From positions 1,054,001 through 1,118,000 of the forward strand of contig NC_016041.1 of assembly GCF_000226565.1 (NCBI RefSeq): 64,000 nucleotides of DNA. Direction: 5' to 3'. Origin of the DNA: Glaciecola nitratireducens FR1064 (GTDB taxonomy: Bacteria; Pseudomonadota; Gammaproteobacteria; Enterobacterales; Alteromonadaceae). The notes under the pieces were generated by a model, which had not been told where the DNA came from, searched no databases, and saw only the letters and a list, made by a program, of their open reading frames with translations. The position numbers and the translations under genes are program-made. Positions 7,267-16,671 of this stretch are shown here, one piece after another (positions within the stretch are counted from its first letter, which is position 1; every line of letters begins with the position of its first letter).

Positions 7267-8253
7267 ATGATTTCAGTCCTAATATGTGACGACTCTCTTG
7301 TAGCGCGAAAGCAGGTTGCTAAGTGTTTACCTCAGGACTGGGATGTTGCTGTGCACTTTGCCAAACATGGCGAAGAGGCGCTTGTTGCTTTAGCTGAAGG
7401 GAAGGGACAAGTTTTATTGCTTGACCTAAACATGCCGGTTATGGACGGTTATCAAACCTTAAAAGGGATTAAAGATCAGCAGCTTTTAACCAAAACAATT
7501 GTGGTATCCGGAGACATTCAGCCAGAAGCGAAAGAAAGAGTAATGGCCTTAGGCGCTATCGATTTCATTCAAAAACCTGTCAGCTCAAGCGATCTTGCCG
7601 CTGTGCTGCGCAAACATAACATATTGGCTTTGGCTGAAGAGGCACCATCTGAAGGTTTGGATGATGCCTTACGCGATTGTTACCAAGAGGTCACTAATGT
7701 GGCGATGGGTCAGGCTGGTGACCACCTTGCGAGAATAATGAACGTTTTCGTTAAGCTGCCCATTCCTAACGTTAACTTAATTGAAGTGTCGGAATTGCAT
7801 ATGATGCTTTCTGATATCGAAATGCATGAGCAAACATCTGGTGTTTGCCAAGGGTTTCTTGGCGATGGCATCAGTGGGGAAGCGCTTTGCATATTAAGTG
7901 ACTCTAGTTTCGGTGATGTTGCAAAAATTCTGGACATTAAGGAAGCTGTTGACGACGAATTACAGCTCGAAATGTTGATGGATGTTGCCAGTATTCTTAT
8001 CGGCTCGTGCTTGTCTGGTTTTGCAAAACAGCTGGATATGCAGTTTAGACAAGGCCAACCTGTTGTTTTGGGTCAACATCAAAGCGTCGAAGACCTAATT
8101 AAAATGAATAAAAACAATTGGCGAAAAACCCTCGCGATTGAATTGAGCTATGGCTTAGAAGGCTACAATGTGCAGTGTGACTTAGTCTTGTTGTTCACCG
8201 AAGACTCACTAGAAACCTTAAATTCGAAATTGGCCCATTTGCTCGAGGATTAA
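7267..8253 (+). CDS. Response regulator fused to a CheC-type phosphatase domain
   Basis: Residues 1-115 form a receiver domain: acidic pair DD near residues 8-9, phosphoacceptor Asp53 in LLLDLNMP, the switch residue region VVSGD, and Lys in QKP. The rest is CheC-like. The motif D-x3-E-x2-N-x22-P is intact as Asp137, Glu141, Asn144 and Pro167. A second copy (ELQLEMLMDVAS) is degenerate. CheC domains dephosphorylate CheY-type receivers, so this protein probably both receives a phosphate and removes one in a chemotaxis-like or biofilm pathway. It is three bases upstream of the PAS gene and is likely co-transcribed with it. Confidence 0.87.
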   Translation: MISVLICDDSLVARKQVAKCLPQDWDVAVHFAKHGEEALVALAEGKGQVLLLDLNMPVMDGYQTLKGIKDQQLLTKTIVVSGDIQPEAKERVMALGAIDFIQKPVSSSDLAAVLRKHNILALAEEAPSEGLDDALRDCYQEVTNVAMGQAGDHLARIMNVFVKLPIPNVNLIEVSELHMMLSDIEMHEQTSGVCQGFLGDGISGEALCILSDSSFGDVAKILDIKEAVDDELQLEMLMDVASILIGSCLSGFAKQLDMQFRQGQPVVLGQHQSVEDLIKMNKNNWRKTLAIELSYGLEGYNVQCDLVLLFTEDSLETLNSKLAHLLED

Positions 8254-8256
8254 ACA

Positions 8257-8745
8257 ATGAGTACCACTAGCGCACTTGACGAAATACTAGAATTTCATTG
8301 GATGATGGACATGTTGCAAACAGTTGATGTGGGCATTGTTGTTCTTAATAGTGATTTTGAAATTAAAGTGTGGAATGGTTTCATGGAAGCGCACAGTGGA
8401 AAGTTGCCAAGCGACGTAAGGGACAAAACCTTATTTTCGCTGTTTCCAGATATTTCAGAAACTTGGTTCAGACGCAAAGCGAAAGCCGTGTTTGAACTTC
8501 GTACTCGCGCGTTTATGACGTGGGAACAACGTCCTTATTTATTCAAGTTTAGAAATTTTCGTCCAATTACGGGCACTGAACCTTTCATGTATCAGAACAT
8601 TTCAATATCTGCGTTAGTATCAGCAACCGGGCAAGTTGACCATGTCTGCATGATGATTTATGACATGACCGACGCTGCATCTGCAAAAAAGCAGCTCCTC
8701 GCCTTGCAAGTAGAACATAGTGAAATGAAGCAAGCAGCGAAGTAA
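8257..8745 (+). CDS. Small PAS-domain signalling protein
   Basis: This 162-residue cytoplasmic protein consists of one PAS domain at about residues 18-140 (opening DVGIVVLNSDFEIKVWNGFMEAHSG, closing ISALVSATGQVDHVCMMIYDMTD). A short C-terminal coiled coil follows (AKKQLLALQVEHSEMKQ). No output domain is present. It starts three bases after the REC-CheC gene, so the two are probably translated from one message, and it may feed a signal to the regulator or to a partner kinase. A companion of the same kind is often found next to CheC-type regulators in Alteromonadales; that statement is from memory. Confidence 0.8.
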   Translation: MSTTSALDEILEFHWMMDMLQTVDVGIVVLNSDFEIKVWNGFMEAHSGKLPSDVRDKTLFSLFPDISETWFRRKAKAVFELRTRAFMTWEQRPYLFKFRNFRPITGTEPFMYQNISISALVSATGQVDHVCMMIYDMTDAASAKKQLLALQVEHSEMKQAAK

Positions 8746-8861
8746 AAATTTGCGTTTCACCATATTGTCGGATTGGTCTGATCCTTGCAAAACCCTATCT
8801 ATTATTTCCAAGCTGAGCGTTAGATGACGTTTGAGGCTACCATTATTTCTGGCATACAGTG

Positions 8862-10568
8862 ATGAATCAATTTTCAACGTTTTTACTTATCCTTTCAGCT
8901 ATCTTCGCCCTTACAGCTTGTGGTGGCGGCGACGCTGAGAGACCTACAACTCCGAAGGTCCTGGTCAATGCAGGACAAAATATTGAGACCAACGAGCAGA
9001 TAACGGTTTCAGTTGACGGCATAGCAACCAGCACCGCTGGTGGAATTAGTTACACATGGACATCAACGCCCGCATTAACATTCACGCTCACTGATCCAAC
9101 CGCGGCGATTGCAGAAGCAACCTTTACTGCACCTATTGTGACCCAAGTGACAGAATATATACTCACACTGACTGCAACTGACAGCAATGGCACAACCGGA
9201 GTAGACAGTATTACGATGCGCGTCAACCCCGTAAATGTGGCCCCTGTAGCAGCAATACTTGCACCTCGTATTGAGCTTTACGATATCGATACTTATCCAA
9301 TTCTAACTAGCATAACGCTCGATGGAACAGGCAGTACTGACGCCGACCCGCAAAGCGCAAACGCACCAATCGCTGCCTATAATTGGCAACAAGTTGCCGG
9401 CCCCGATGTGCTAGCAGGACGTATTTTAACGACATCTACCCTAAACTTTACTACACCGGTGCTTCAGCAGTCCGCAGATATTACTATTCGACTGCAGGTG
9501 ACTGATCAAGAAGGAGCAACAGCAAGCATAGACAAAACGTTGAGCCTACTCAGTGAGTCTGAAACTATTCCGGAATTATCTATTGGGCCTATGCAAACCG
9601 TTTTTTCAGGTGAACTATTGTCACTTGGTGGAGAAGTCTCTAGCGTGGCAAGCGGTGCTGAACCATTTTCAGTGCTGTGGACATCTGATTCGCCACTAGT
9701 TCCGGTGATTGGTGATGCAATCGCGCTCAACACATTCAGTATTGCGCCTTTGGTATCCGAACAGACAGAAATCGTTTATCAACTGGCGATTATGGATAAC
9801 TATGGAAATCGACGAAGTAAAACGCAAACCATGTTGGTTCAGCCACAAACACTCACTAGGCTCAATGATACTGGTGTGAGCTTAAATGCAAACAACAATG
9901 CTAATCTCGCTGCGTATCAGGGAGAGTTCGCAGGTCAGGACGCTCATAATGGATATGATCGTATGGCAACCAGTGGTTTTTCAGATAAAGCAGGAAGAGG
10001 GGAGCTGGGATTCGATTTTACCCGATTAAATCAGAATGGTGATGAACTGGACCAAGACACAGCCGACTGGCGCTGCGTACGTGATAATATTACAGGATTA
10101 ATTTGGGAGAATAAGACGGGTATTCCTGGTGATTTACACGATGCCGAGCAGCTATTTACCTGGTACGCATTTGGCGACAACGGAGGATTCGAAGGTGATC
10201 CAAATGCAGGCAGTACTGCTTGTAATCTTTCTTCAGAAGAATGCAACACTCAGGCGTATGTAGATACCGTTAACGCACAGGGTTTGTGCGGCTTCTTCGA
10301 TTGGCGTTTACCATCTCACAATGAGCTTTTGTCGCTGGTTCATTTTGGCAAACTGCAGCCGCCACTGATTGAAAGTGAGTACTTTCCCGATATGGGAACA
10401 ACGGATCCGAATACTTTTTTGTGGTATTGGACTTTTGTGCCTAACGTCGATGGCGTGAGCGAGCGCGGAGCGCAGAACGCGTGGGCAATTGACTTCAACT
10501 CTGGGGTCGATAATTTCATTAATAAATCTACGCAGGCGCGTGTCAAACTAGTGAGAGCCGGACGATGA
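8862..10568 (+). CDS. Surface lipoprotein with PKD/Ig-like repeats and a C-terminal Lcl (DUF1566) domain
   Basis: This is a protein of 568 residues if started at ATG 8862; a GTG one codon upstream is the alternative. A lipoprotein signal peptide ends in LTAC at Cys20, followed by a GGG linker. Three beta-sandwich repeats resembling PKD/REJ domains fill about residues 30-330 (for example TLDGTGSTDADPQSANAPI and ITIRLQVTDQEGATAS). The C-terminal 200 residues are an Lcl/DUF1566 domain: LIWENKT, CGFFDWRLPSHNELLSLV, then WAIDFNSG and ARVKLVRAG. Lcl domains occur in surface adhesins such as Legionella Lcl. It overlaps the next gene by four bases, and that gene has the same domain. Confidence 0.85.
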   Translation: MNQFSTFLLILSAIFALTACGGGDAERPTTPKVLVNAGQNIETNEQITVSVDGIATSTAGGISYTWTSTPALTFTLTDPTAAIAEATFTAPIVTQVTEYILTLTATDSNGTTGVDSITMRVNPVNVAPVAAILAPRIELYDIDTYPILTSITLDGTGSTDADPQSANAPIAAYNWQQVAGPDVLAGRILTTSTLNFTTPVLQQSADITIRLQVTDQEGATASIDKTLSLLSESETIPELSIGPMQTVFSGELLSLGGEVSSVASGAEPFSVLWTSDSPLVPVIGDAIALNTFSIAPLVSEQTEIVYQLAIMDNYGNRRSKTQTMLVQPQTLTRLNDTGVSLNANNNANLAAYQGEFAGQDAHNGYDRMATSGFSDKAGRGELGFDFTRLNQNGDELDQDTADWRCVRDNITGLIWENKTGIPGDLHDAEQLFTWYAFGDNGGFEGDPNAGSTACNLSSEECNTQAYVDTVNAQGLCGFFDWRLPSHNELLSLVHFGKLQPPLIESEYFPDMGTTDPNTFLWYWTFVPNVDGVSERGAQNAWAIDFNSGVDNFINKSTQARVKLVRAGR

Positions 10569-11110
10569 TTAAGAATCGCTTTATTAAAAACGTGTTGTGC
10601 TTTTTTTGCGTCTGTTTTTTCAGCGTCGCTAATGCCGAGCAATTCTGCTTAGGTACCGCGCCTGTTAGCGCACCGGAAGAAAACTTTCTCAAACTCGACA
10701 ATGGACAATTATTGCATTTGCGTACTAATCTCGTGTGGATGCGCTGTGCTATCGGGCAAACTTGGAATGGCGAGACCTGCACAGGCGAAGCCGAACCCTA
10801 TACATGGAAACAGGCTTTAGAATTAAGCGTAGGTTACGAATTCAATGCCTCTACTAATTGGCGTTTACCGAATATTAAAGAATTGAGTTCGATCACAGAG
10901 CGTTCATGCACGAGACCGTCAGTTGATGTTGACTTATTTCCGGCAACACCGCCGGATGACTTCTGGACTTCAACGCCATCAATGAATGACCCAGAGCGTG
11001 CTTGGGTGGTAGCATTTTTTAATAGTAGCAATTCGATTAAAGAGAAAAACCGTACCGTTTTTGTTAGGCTTGTGCGAACAGCGCTGCCTTTTGAACGTGA
11101 GCCCGATTAA
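10565..11110 (+). CDS. Exported Lcl-type (DUF1566) protein
   Basis: This 181-residue protein has a cleavable signal peptide ending at ANA near residue 24. The mature part is a single Lcl/DUF1566 domain: LVWMRCAIGQTWN, then TNWRLPNIKELSSITERSC, and WVVAFFNSS with VFVRLVRT at the end. These correspond step for step to the C-terminal domain of the preceding lipoprotein. It starts with ATGA overlapping the stop of that gene, so the two are translated together and probably act together at the cell surface. Several cysteines suggest disulphide bonds. Confidence 0.83.
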   Translation: MIKNRFIKNVLCFFCVCFFSVANAEQFCLGTAPVSAPEENFLKLDNGQLLHLRTNLVWMRCAIGQTWNGETCTGEAEPYTWKQALELSVGYEFNASTNWRLPNIKELSSITERSCTRPSVDVDLFPATPPDDFWTSTPSMNDPERAWVVAFFNSSNSIKEKNRTVFVRLVRTALPFEREPD

Positions 11111-11175
11111 TTTAATTGATAAAAAAACGTTGATGTGGCACCGTTTATGAACTTCGCAAAAGGAAACGAATTTTT

Positions 11176-13317
11176 GTGTCTATAAAGTTTCGATACATAT
11201 CCGCACTGCTTCTTGTCGCAATTATCGTATCTGCGTCTGCAATATCAATGCGCTATGTTTTTAAGGCACAGGAAAACGACGCTTTTGTTATTAATGTTGC
11301 TGGTCAGCAGCGAATGCTTTCCCAGCGCATCGCATTGTTTGTGCAACGCGTATCGGTTTGCGATGACTCGACAGTAGAATACACTGATCGTTTATTTGAA
11401 ATCGTTAATAAATTTGAAACGAATCATCAATTTCTGACGGCTCTACCGTCTTTACCCGCTAAACTAACTTCGATGTATTTTGGGCCCGAAAACGTTGATA
11501 AGGAGACCAAAGATTACATCAGAAGTGCGCGAGCTTACGCTGCGAGTGCTGAGTGCGCGATAATCCCTGATACTTTCAATACTGAGCAAACAGAATTGCT
11601 GCTTGGTCTTTTAAATGAGGTTGTTCAACAGTTTGAAAATGATGCGAAAAGTAGAGTTGCATATGTTGAAGAGCTAGAGATGGGTTTATGGGTTGTAACG
11701 CTACTTATATTGCTGTTAGAGGCTTTTCTCATTTTTAGGCCAATGGAAAAACAAATCGCGTCGAATATAAAGCGTCTTGATAAAGCGATAATTAAAGCCA
11801 AAAACGCAGAAAAAAAGGCGATGGAGGCCAGTAAAGCAAAATCAGAGTTTTTAGCAAGCATGAGTCATGAACTCAGAACCCCAATGAACGGTTTGTTTGG
11901 CATGATCGAACTTGCTATCGACAACCCAAGCAAAAGTAACAATTACCTCAAAAAAGCCAAAAATGCAGGCCGACAATTACTCATGCTAATTAATGACGTC
12001 TTAGATTTGTCAAAAATTGAGGCTGGCAAGCTCAGGATAGAAAATATCTCGTTTGACTTGTATCAGTGTATTGATGATGTCGTTTCACTTCAGGCTATCT
12101 ACTGTCGAAAAAAGGGACTCGAATTTTTTTATCACAAAGATACCGACCTCCCCGATACAATTATCGGGGACCCATCTCGCATTAGCCAAGTTCTGCACAA
12201 CCTGTTGAGCAACGCTATCAAGTTTACAAAAACAGGGCAGGTGGCTCTGCACGTTAGTGTCATTATAAAGAATAAAAAGCATCACCTTACTTATGTTGTA
12301 AAAGATACAGGCGTTGGTATTAGTAAAGAAAATCAATTGAGTGTTTTTAATAAATTTGAACAAGCTGACCAAACCACAACGCGTCTTTATGGCGGCACCG
12401 GACTCGGACTCAGTATTTCTGCGAAGTTAACCGAGTTGATGGAAGGCTCCCTGAGCGTTGAGTCAACGTTAGGTGAGGGTAGTACCTTCACTTTTAGCAT
12501 TCCTATTCGCATTGATAAACGGGCGCTGCCGGTTCAGTCTGACGTAATGCTTAATTGTGCAATTGTTGACGACCTGCAAACGAGTCGTGAATATTTTGAA
12601 CACTTAATTAAACTCCAAGGGCTTAAAGCAAGCACCTATCAATCAGCGTCTGAATTTTTAAACGATAAACCAGATAGTTACGATTTGGTGATACTCGACC
12701 TTTCGATGCCAAATATAGATGGCGTGGGTGCGATCGAAGGAATGCTGAGTGCTAACTTAAAGCATATGCCATACATCCTTTTAGCGTCTGCGGTGTTAGA
12801 GCATCTTGAGTGTTCTGATGAGGTAAGAAATGCTATTTGGCGAATGCATGCAAAACCAGTAGACCGACGCGCAATAGAAAGAGATCTCGTTGAGCTTCAA
12901 ACGCTGGTTCAACAAAATTCACTTGAGTATGACACAAAGCAAAATTCTGGTAAGCATATACTTGTAGTAGAAGATAATGAGATCAATGCAGAGGTCGTTA
13001 AATCTATGCTTGAGCACGAGAAGTATGAGGTTTCTTTAGCATTCGATGGCCAAAAAGCCATAGACGCCTGCCTGATCCAAGACTTTGATCTAATCCTTAT
13101 GGATTTACAAATGCCGGTATTGGATGGTTTAGCGGCAACGCAAAAGCTGCGCAATGACTACAATTTAAAAACGCCCATAGTAGCGCTGACAGCAAATGCG
13201 TTTGCTGAAGATAGGGCGGAGTGCCTCGCAGCAGGGATGAACGACTTTATCGCTAAGCCGATAGACAAGATTAAGCTTCTGTCGACAGTTGAGCGCTTAA
13301 TTGCAATGTCAAAATGA
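11176..13317 (+). CDS. Hybrid sensor histidine kinase with PilJ-type sensor and two receiver domains
   Basis: This 713-residue inner-membrane protein has a first transmembrane helix at about 8-25. A periplasmic domain follows with the PilJ/NarX-type motif NVAGQQRMLSQRIALF near residue 40. The second transmembrane helix is near 165-190. A short coiled coil leads to HisKA with His231 in SMSHELRTPMN. The HATPase N box is QVLHNLLSNAIKF and the G boxes are DTGVGIS and GGTGLGLSI. Two receiver domains have Asp508 and Asp643. No HPt domain is present, so phosphotransfer to a separate HPt or regulator is expected. The start is GTG 11176 with AAGGAAA upstream. It is the last gene of a five-gene same-strand group and may control the Lcl or REC-CheC genes. 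Confidence 0.9.
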   Translation: MSIKFRYISALLLVAIIVSASAISMRYVFKAQENDAFVINVAGQQRMLSQRIALFVQRVSVCDDSTVEYTDRLFEIVNKFETNHQFLTALPSLPAKLTSMYFGPENVDKETKDYIRSARAYAASAECAIIPDTFNTEQTELLLGLLNEVVQQFENDAKSRVAYVEELEMGLWVVTLLILLLEAFLIFRPMEKQIASNIKRLDKAIIKAKNAEKKAMEASKAKSEFLASMSHELRTPMNGLFGMIELAIDNPSKSNNYLKKAKNAGRQLLMLINDVLDLSKIEAGKLRIENISFDLYQCIDDVVSLQAIYCRKKGLEFFYHKDTDLPDTIIGDPSRISQVLHNLLSNAIKFTKTGQVALHVSVIIKNKKHHLTYVVKDTGVGISKENQLSVFNKFEQADQTTTRLYGGTGLGLSISAKLTELMEGSLSVESTLGEGSTFTFSIPIRIDKRALPVQSDVMLNCAIVDDLQTSREYFEHLIKLQGLKASTYQSASEFLNDKPDSYDLVILDLSMPNIDGVGAIEGMLSANLKHMPYILLASAVLEHLECSDEVRNAIWRMHAKPVDRRAIERDLVELQTLVQQNSLEYDTKQNSGKHILVVEDNEINAEVVKSMLEHEKYEVSLAFDGQKAIDACLIQDFDLILMDLQMPVLDGLAATQKLRNDYNLKTPIVALTANAFAEDRAECLAAGMNDFIAKPIDKIKLLSTVERLIAMSK

Positions 13318-13318
13318 T

Positions 13319-14596
13319 CTATACAAATAGGTCCAACAAGCTATTCAAATAACGTTTGCCGGTGTCGGTAAGCTGCCATTCTTCAGTATTGCTGGTGATG
13401 AGCTTCATTGACTCGGCTTTTTTGAGGTGTTGCAATTCAATGCTGCTTAATTCGCGGCCAGTATTTTTGGTAAATTCAGCCTTAGGGCAAGCCTCCATAA
13501 TACGAAAACGATTCATGAAAAATTCAAATGCAAGATCGTCACTTTCAACCGGTATCACTTTATCCATGTAAGAGCGCGTGAGGTCCATATAGCCTTTTGG
13601 ATGCTTCACTTTAACGGTTCGCAAAATTTCGTATTCAGGTACTATATTTGTATTAGCCGCTGCATCTTGTTCGGCCCTCTTTGGCATCTGCTTGGCCATA
13701 CGCGTGATTTTGCCGTGTGCACCGCAACCAATGCCAAGGTAGTCGCCAAAGCGCCAGTAGTTTAAATTGTGTTGGCACTGCTGGCCTTTTTTTGCATAGG
13801 CTGATATTTCATATTGTTCATAGCCCGCAGCGCTTAGGATTTGATGACCACGCTCCTGAATTTCCCAAAGTATATCATCGTCGGGAAGCGTGGGTGGCTT
13901 TGAGTAAAATGAGGTGTTTGGCTCAATAGTGAGTTGGTACCACGACAAATGAGGTGGTGCCAAGGCAATGGCTTTATGCAAATCTTGCATAGCGTCTTCA
14001 ACACTTTGATTTGGCAAGCCATGCATTAAATCTAAGTTGAAACTGCGTAACGGCAAGCGTTTCGCTAGTTCAATGGCTGATGTTGCTTGCGTTGAATCGT
14101 GAATTCGACCGAGAGCCTTCAAATGCTGCTCATCAAAGCTTTGTACGCCCACTGAAATACGGTTAATACCTGCTTTTTCGAAACCGATAAATTTATCGGC
14201 TTCAACGGTACCCGGATTGGCTTCCATGGTAATTTCAGCGCTAGGTGACAAAGGGATCCTCGCTGCAATGCCGTCAATTAATCTCTGCATTCCCGCAACG
14301 GAGAGTAAGCTCGGTGTACCACCGCCAATGAAAATGGTAGACACTTCACGCATCTCGCCATCAATGGTCACCAGCGGGAGATCTTGCGTTAAGTCATCTA
14401 GCAGGTGGCTAATATATTCAGATTCGGGCAAGCCGCCCTTTAAGTTGTGCGAGTTAAAATCACAGTAGGGGCATTTTTGTACGCACCAAGGAATATGCAC
14501 ATACAAACTGAGGGGAGGCAAACTTGCTACGCTGTCATCAGTCGCGGGCATTGTATATATGGATGTGTTTAAGGTAGTTGACGAAATAGAGCTCAA
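13319..14596 (-). CDS. hemW: Radical SAM heme chaperone HemW
   Basis: This 425-residue protein has the radical-SAM [4Fe-4S] motif CVQKCPYCDFNSH, which is followed by the HemN/HemW signature (FIGGGTPSLL, then EANPGTVE, then NRISVGVQSF). The HemW form lacks oxidase activity and delivers heme to membrane proteins. The long start is TTG at 14596, overlapping the rdgB stop. By comparison with E. coli HemW, which begins close to PPLSLYIHIPWC, an ATG at 14551 is a good alternative, although neither start has a strong ribosome site. The gene follows rdgB, as in many gammaproteobacteria. It converges with the hybrid kinase gene with one base between the stop codons. Confidence 0.93.
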   Translation of the reverse strand: MSSISSTTLNTSIYTMPATDDSVASLPPLSLYVHIPWCVQKCPYCDFNSHNLKGGLPESEYISHLLDDLTQDLPLVTIDGEMREVSTIFIGGGTPSLLSVAGMQRLIDGIAARIPLSPSAEITMEANPGTVEADKFIGFEKAGINRISVGVQSFDEQHLKALGRIHDSTQATSAIELAKRLPLRSFNLDLMHGLPNQSVEDAMQDLHKAIALAPPHLSWYQLTIEPNTSFYSKPPTLPDDDILWEIQERGHQILSAAGYEQYEISAYAKKGQQCQHNLNYWRFGDYLGIGCGAHGKITRMAKQMPKRAEQDAAANTNIVPEYEILRTVKVKHPKGYMDLTRSYMDKVIPVESDDLAFEFFMNRFRIMEACPKAEFTKNTGRELSSIELQHLKKAESMKLITSNTEEWQLTDTGKRYLNSLLDLFV

Positions 14597-15198
14597 CTTT
14601 TCAATACTTCCTGCATGCGCTGTATTAACTGCACAAGGGCTTTGCCGCGATGGCTAACTTTGTTTTTGGTGTGCTTGTCTAGTTCAGCAGCACTGCATTT
14701 TTGCTCTGGTAACCAAAAAATAGGATCATAGCCAAATCCACCGTTGCCGTTGCGTGAGGTGCTAATTTCGCCGTGCCATTCACCCTGACAGATAATCGGA
14801 GTCGGGTCGAGTTCGTGTTGCATAAATACAAGAACACATAGAAAACGCGCTTTGCGATTGTCGGTTTCATTTGCTAAAGCGCCTAACAATTTGTCGATGT
14901 TATCGCTATCGTTAGCACTTTCACCAGCGTAGCGAGAAGAGTATATGCCCGGTGCACCGCCAAGTGCATCTACCGCCAGACCGCTATCGTCGGCAATCGC
15001 AGGTAGCCCAGTCACTTTTGCTGCGTGACGAGCCTTAATAATTGCATTTTCAACGAACGTAGTGCCAGTTTCAGGCACTTCTTCTACATTGAACTCCGAC
15101 TGCGGTGATACCTTAATTGAAAAACCATCAAAAAGGGTTGAGAACTCTGCAACTTTTCCTTTGTTACCAGTGGCTAAGACTATTTGCTTTATGCTCAT
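14593..15198 (-). CDS. rdgB: Non-canonical purine NTP pyrophosphatase RdgB (ITPase/HAM1 family)
   Basis: This 201-residue protein hydrolyses dITP, ITP and XTP to the monophosphate, keeping deaminated purines out of DNA. Family motifs are complete: the N-terminal LATGNKGKVAEF, EETGTTFVENAIIKARHAA, IADDSGLAVDALGGAPGIYSSRYAG and GFGYDPIFWLP. SHRGKALVQL lies near the end. Length is as expected (E. coli 197). It sits directly after srmB with no spacer and overlaps hemW, forming a three-gene minus-strand unit. Confidence 0.95.
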   Translation of the reverse strand: MSIKQIVLATGNKGKVAEFSTLFDGFSIKVSPQSEFNVEEVPETGTTFVENAIIKARHAAKVTGLPAIADDSGLAVDALGGAPGIYSSRYAGESANDSDNIDKLLGALANETDNRKARFLCVLVFMQHELDPTPIICQGEWHGEISTSRNGNGGFGYDPIFWLPEQKCSAAELDKHTKNKVSHRGKALVQLIQRMQEVLKS

Positions 15199-16503
15199 TT
15201 AGGCCTCTTTTGATTTAGGTGATGAGGGTCTAGTCGTCTTCTTTTTAAACTTGGTCTTCGCCTTAGATTTAGCTTTTGCTTTCTTTGCTTTACCTGTTAA
15301 TTTTACTTTTTTCTTTCTCACCACAAGCGGTGGTTTATTTTTTGGACGTAAACCATCAATGACGCGAGCTTTAAATGGCTCTTTGGTGTAACGCTCTACT
15401 TTTCCCACTTTTTCAAAGTCATGCGCTTCAACAATCGATATTGCTGTGCCTTTTGCGCCCGCTCGGCCCGTTCGGCCTATGCGATGCACATAAATATCTG
15501 AACCACGAGGCATGTCATAGTTAATAACATGACTAATATCCTGAACATCAATGCCTCTCGCCGCCACATCGGTAGCGATCAGAATTTTCACTTCACCGGC
15601 TTTAAAGCTCGCGAGTGCGGCGTTGCGCTTATCTTGCGGCATTTCGCCTTGCAAATAAGTTACGCTAAATTTTTGGCTAGCCAAAAAATCTTTTAGGTTA
15701 TGCAAGCGTTCTCGCGTTTTTACAAAAACGATGCAAGACTCAATGGTATTGAGTAAATGATGCACTAATATGGCATTTTTGTGCTGTAAGTCGTCAGCTA
15801 AGTGATACCACTGAATAATTTTGTTCTTTTCTTTTCTTGATGAGTCTGCAGAAAGTGTAACGGGATCTTTTAAAAGTTCCTCAGCGAAATTTCGTACGCC
15901 TTTCCCTTCCAGCGTTGCAGAAAACAACATGCTTTGTTTACGCCACCTAGCTTCCCCTGCAATTTGATGGACAATGGATGAAAAGCCCATGTCTAACATG
16001 CGGTCTGCTTCATCTAATATGAGTGATTCAATGTCACGGCAGTCAAAGCTTTCTTGTTCAATATGCTCAAACAATCGACCCGGTGTTGCCACTAGAATGT
16101 CGACCTTTGCGTTTAGCGTTTCACGATCGGTACCGTAGTTAATGCCACCAGTGATGACACCACAGGTCAAATGCGTAAATTTAGTGATAGCGACGGCTTG
16201 TTCATATACTTGATTTGCTAGTTCTCTGGTAGGAACCAATACAAGCGCTCTCGTTGAACTGTCGTCTTTTCGCGGATAATCAAGTAAATATTGGCAAACA
16301 GGCAACAAGAATGCCGCAGTTTTGCCGGTGCCCGTTGGAGCATCAGCGAGTATATCTTTACCTTCCATTGCATGAGGAATGACCAAAGACTGAATACTGG
16401 TTGGGCGTTCATAGCCCATTTCGGCGACGGCTCTGCAGAGCTCGTCATCTAAATCTAATTGTGCAAACATGTATGACTTAGTTTCGTTTGTGTTTGGGCG
16501 CAT
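15199..16503 (-). CDS. srmB: DEAD-box ATP-dependent RNA helicase SrmB
   Basis: This 434-residue helicase carries all DEAD-box motifs: RPTSIQSLVIPHAMEGKDI (Q motif), APTGTGKTA (I), PTRELA (Ia), DEAD in ILDEADRMLDMGF (II), SAT (III), and IGRTGRAG (VI). Around motif II and in ARWRKQSMLFSATLEG it matches SrmB, which assists early assembly of the 50S ribosomal subunit. The C-terminal tail of about 50 residues is lysine-rich and probably binds RNA. ATG 16503 has GAGG at suitable spacing. An internal ATG at 16470 (MFAQLDLDDEL) corresponds to the E. coli start region and is possible. Confidence 0.93.
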   Translation of the reverse strand: MRPNTNETKSYMFAQLDLDDELCRAVAEMGYERPTSIQSLVIPHAMEGKDILADAPTGTGKTAAFLLPVCQYLLDYPRKDDSSTRALVLVPTRELANQVYEQAVAITKFTHLTCGVITGGINYGTDRETLNAKVDILVATPGRLFEHIEQESFDCRDIESLILDEADRMLDMGFSSIVHQIAGEARWRKQSMLFSATLEGKGVRNFAEELLKDPVTLSADSSRKEKNKIIQWYHLADDLQHKNAILVHHLLNTIESCIVFVKTRERLHNLKDFLASQKFSVTYLQGEMPQDKRNAALASFKAGEVKILIATDVAARGIDVQDISHVINYDMPRGSDIYVHRIGRTGRAGAKGTAISIVEAHDFEKVGKVERYTKEPFKARVIDGLRPKNKPPLVVRKKKVKLTGKAKKAKAKSKAKTKFKKKTTRPSSPKSKEA

Positions 16504-16671
16504 TCTACCTCAAATCGACGATAACGAGTATGCTTGTTTTAATGCAAAACGGTATTTTCTTACAATACGTAAAATACACTGTAGGTGTTAGCATTCTCGC
16601 TCCTTAAGCATTGACTTAAATAGCGATACTCGATAGTTTATCAACACAATAATTATGACAGCGCAGATAAC

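Noticed and set aside
10340-10642. 100-residue minus-strand frame
   Set aside because: It overlaps the two Lcl-domain genes, which have clear homology and signal peptides; shadow frame.
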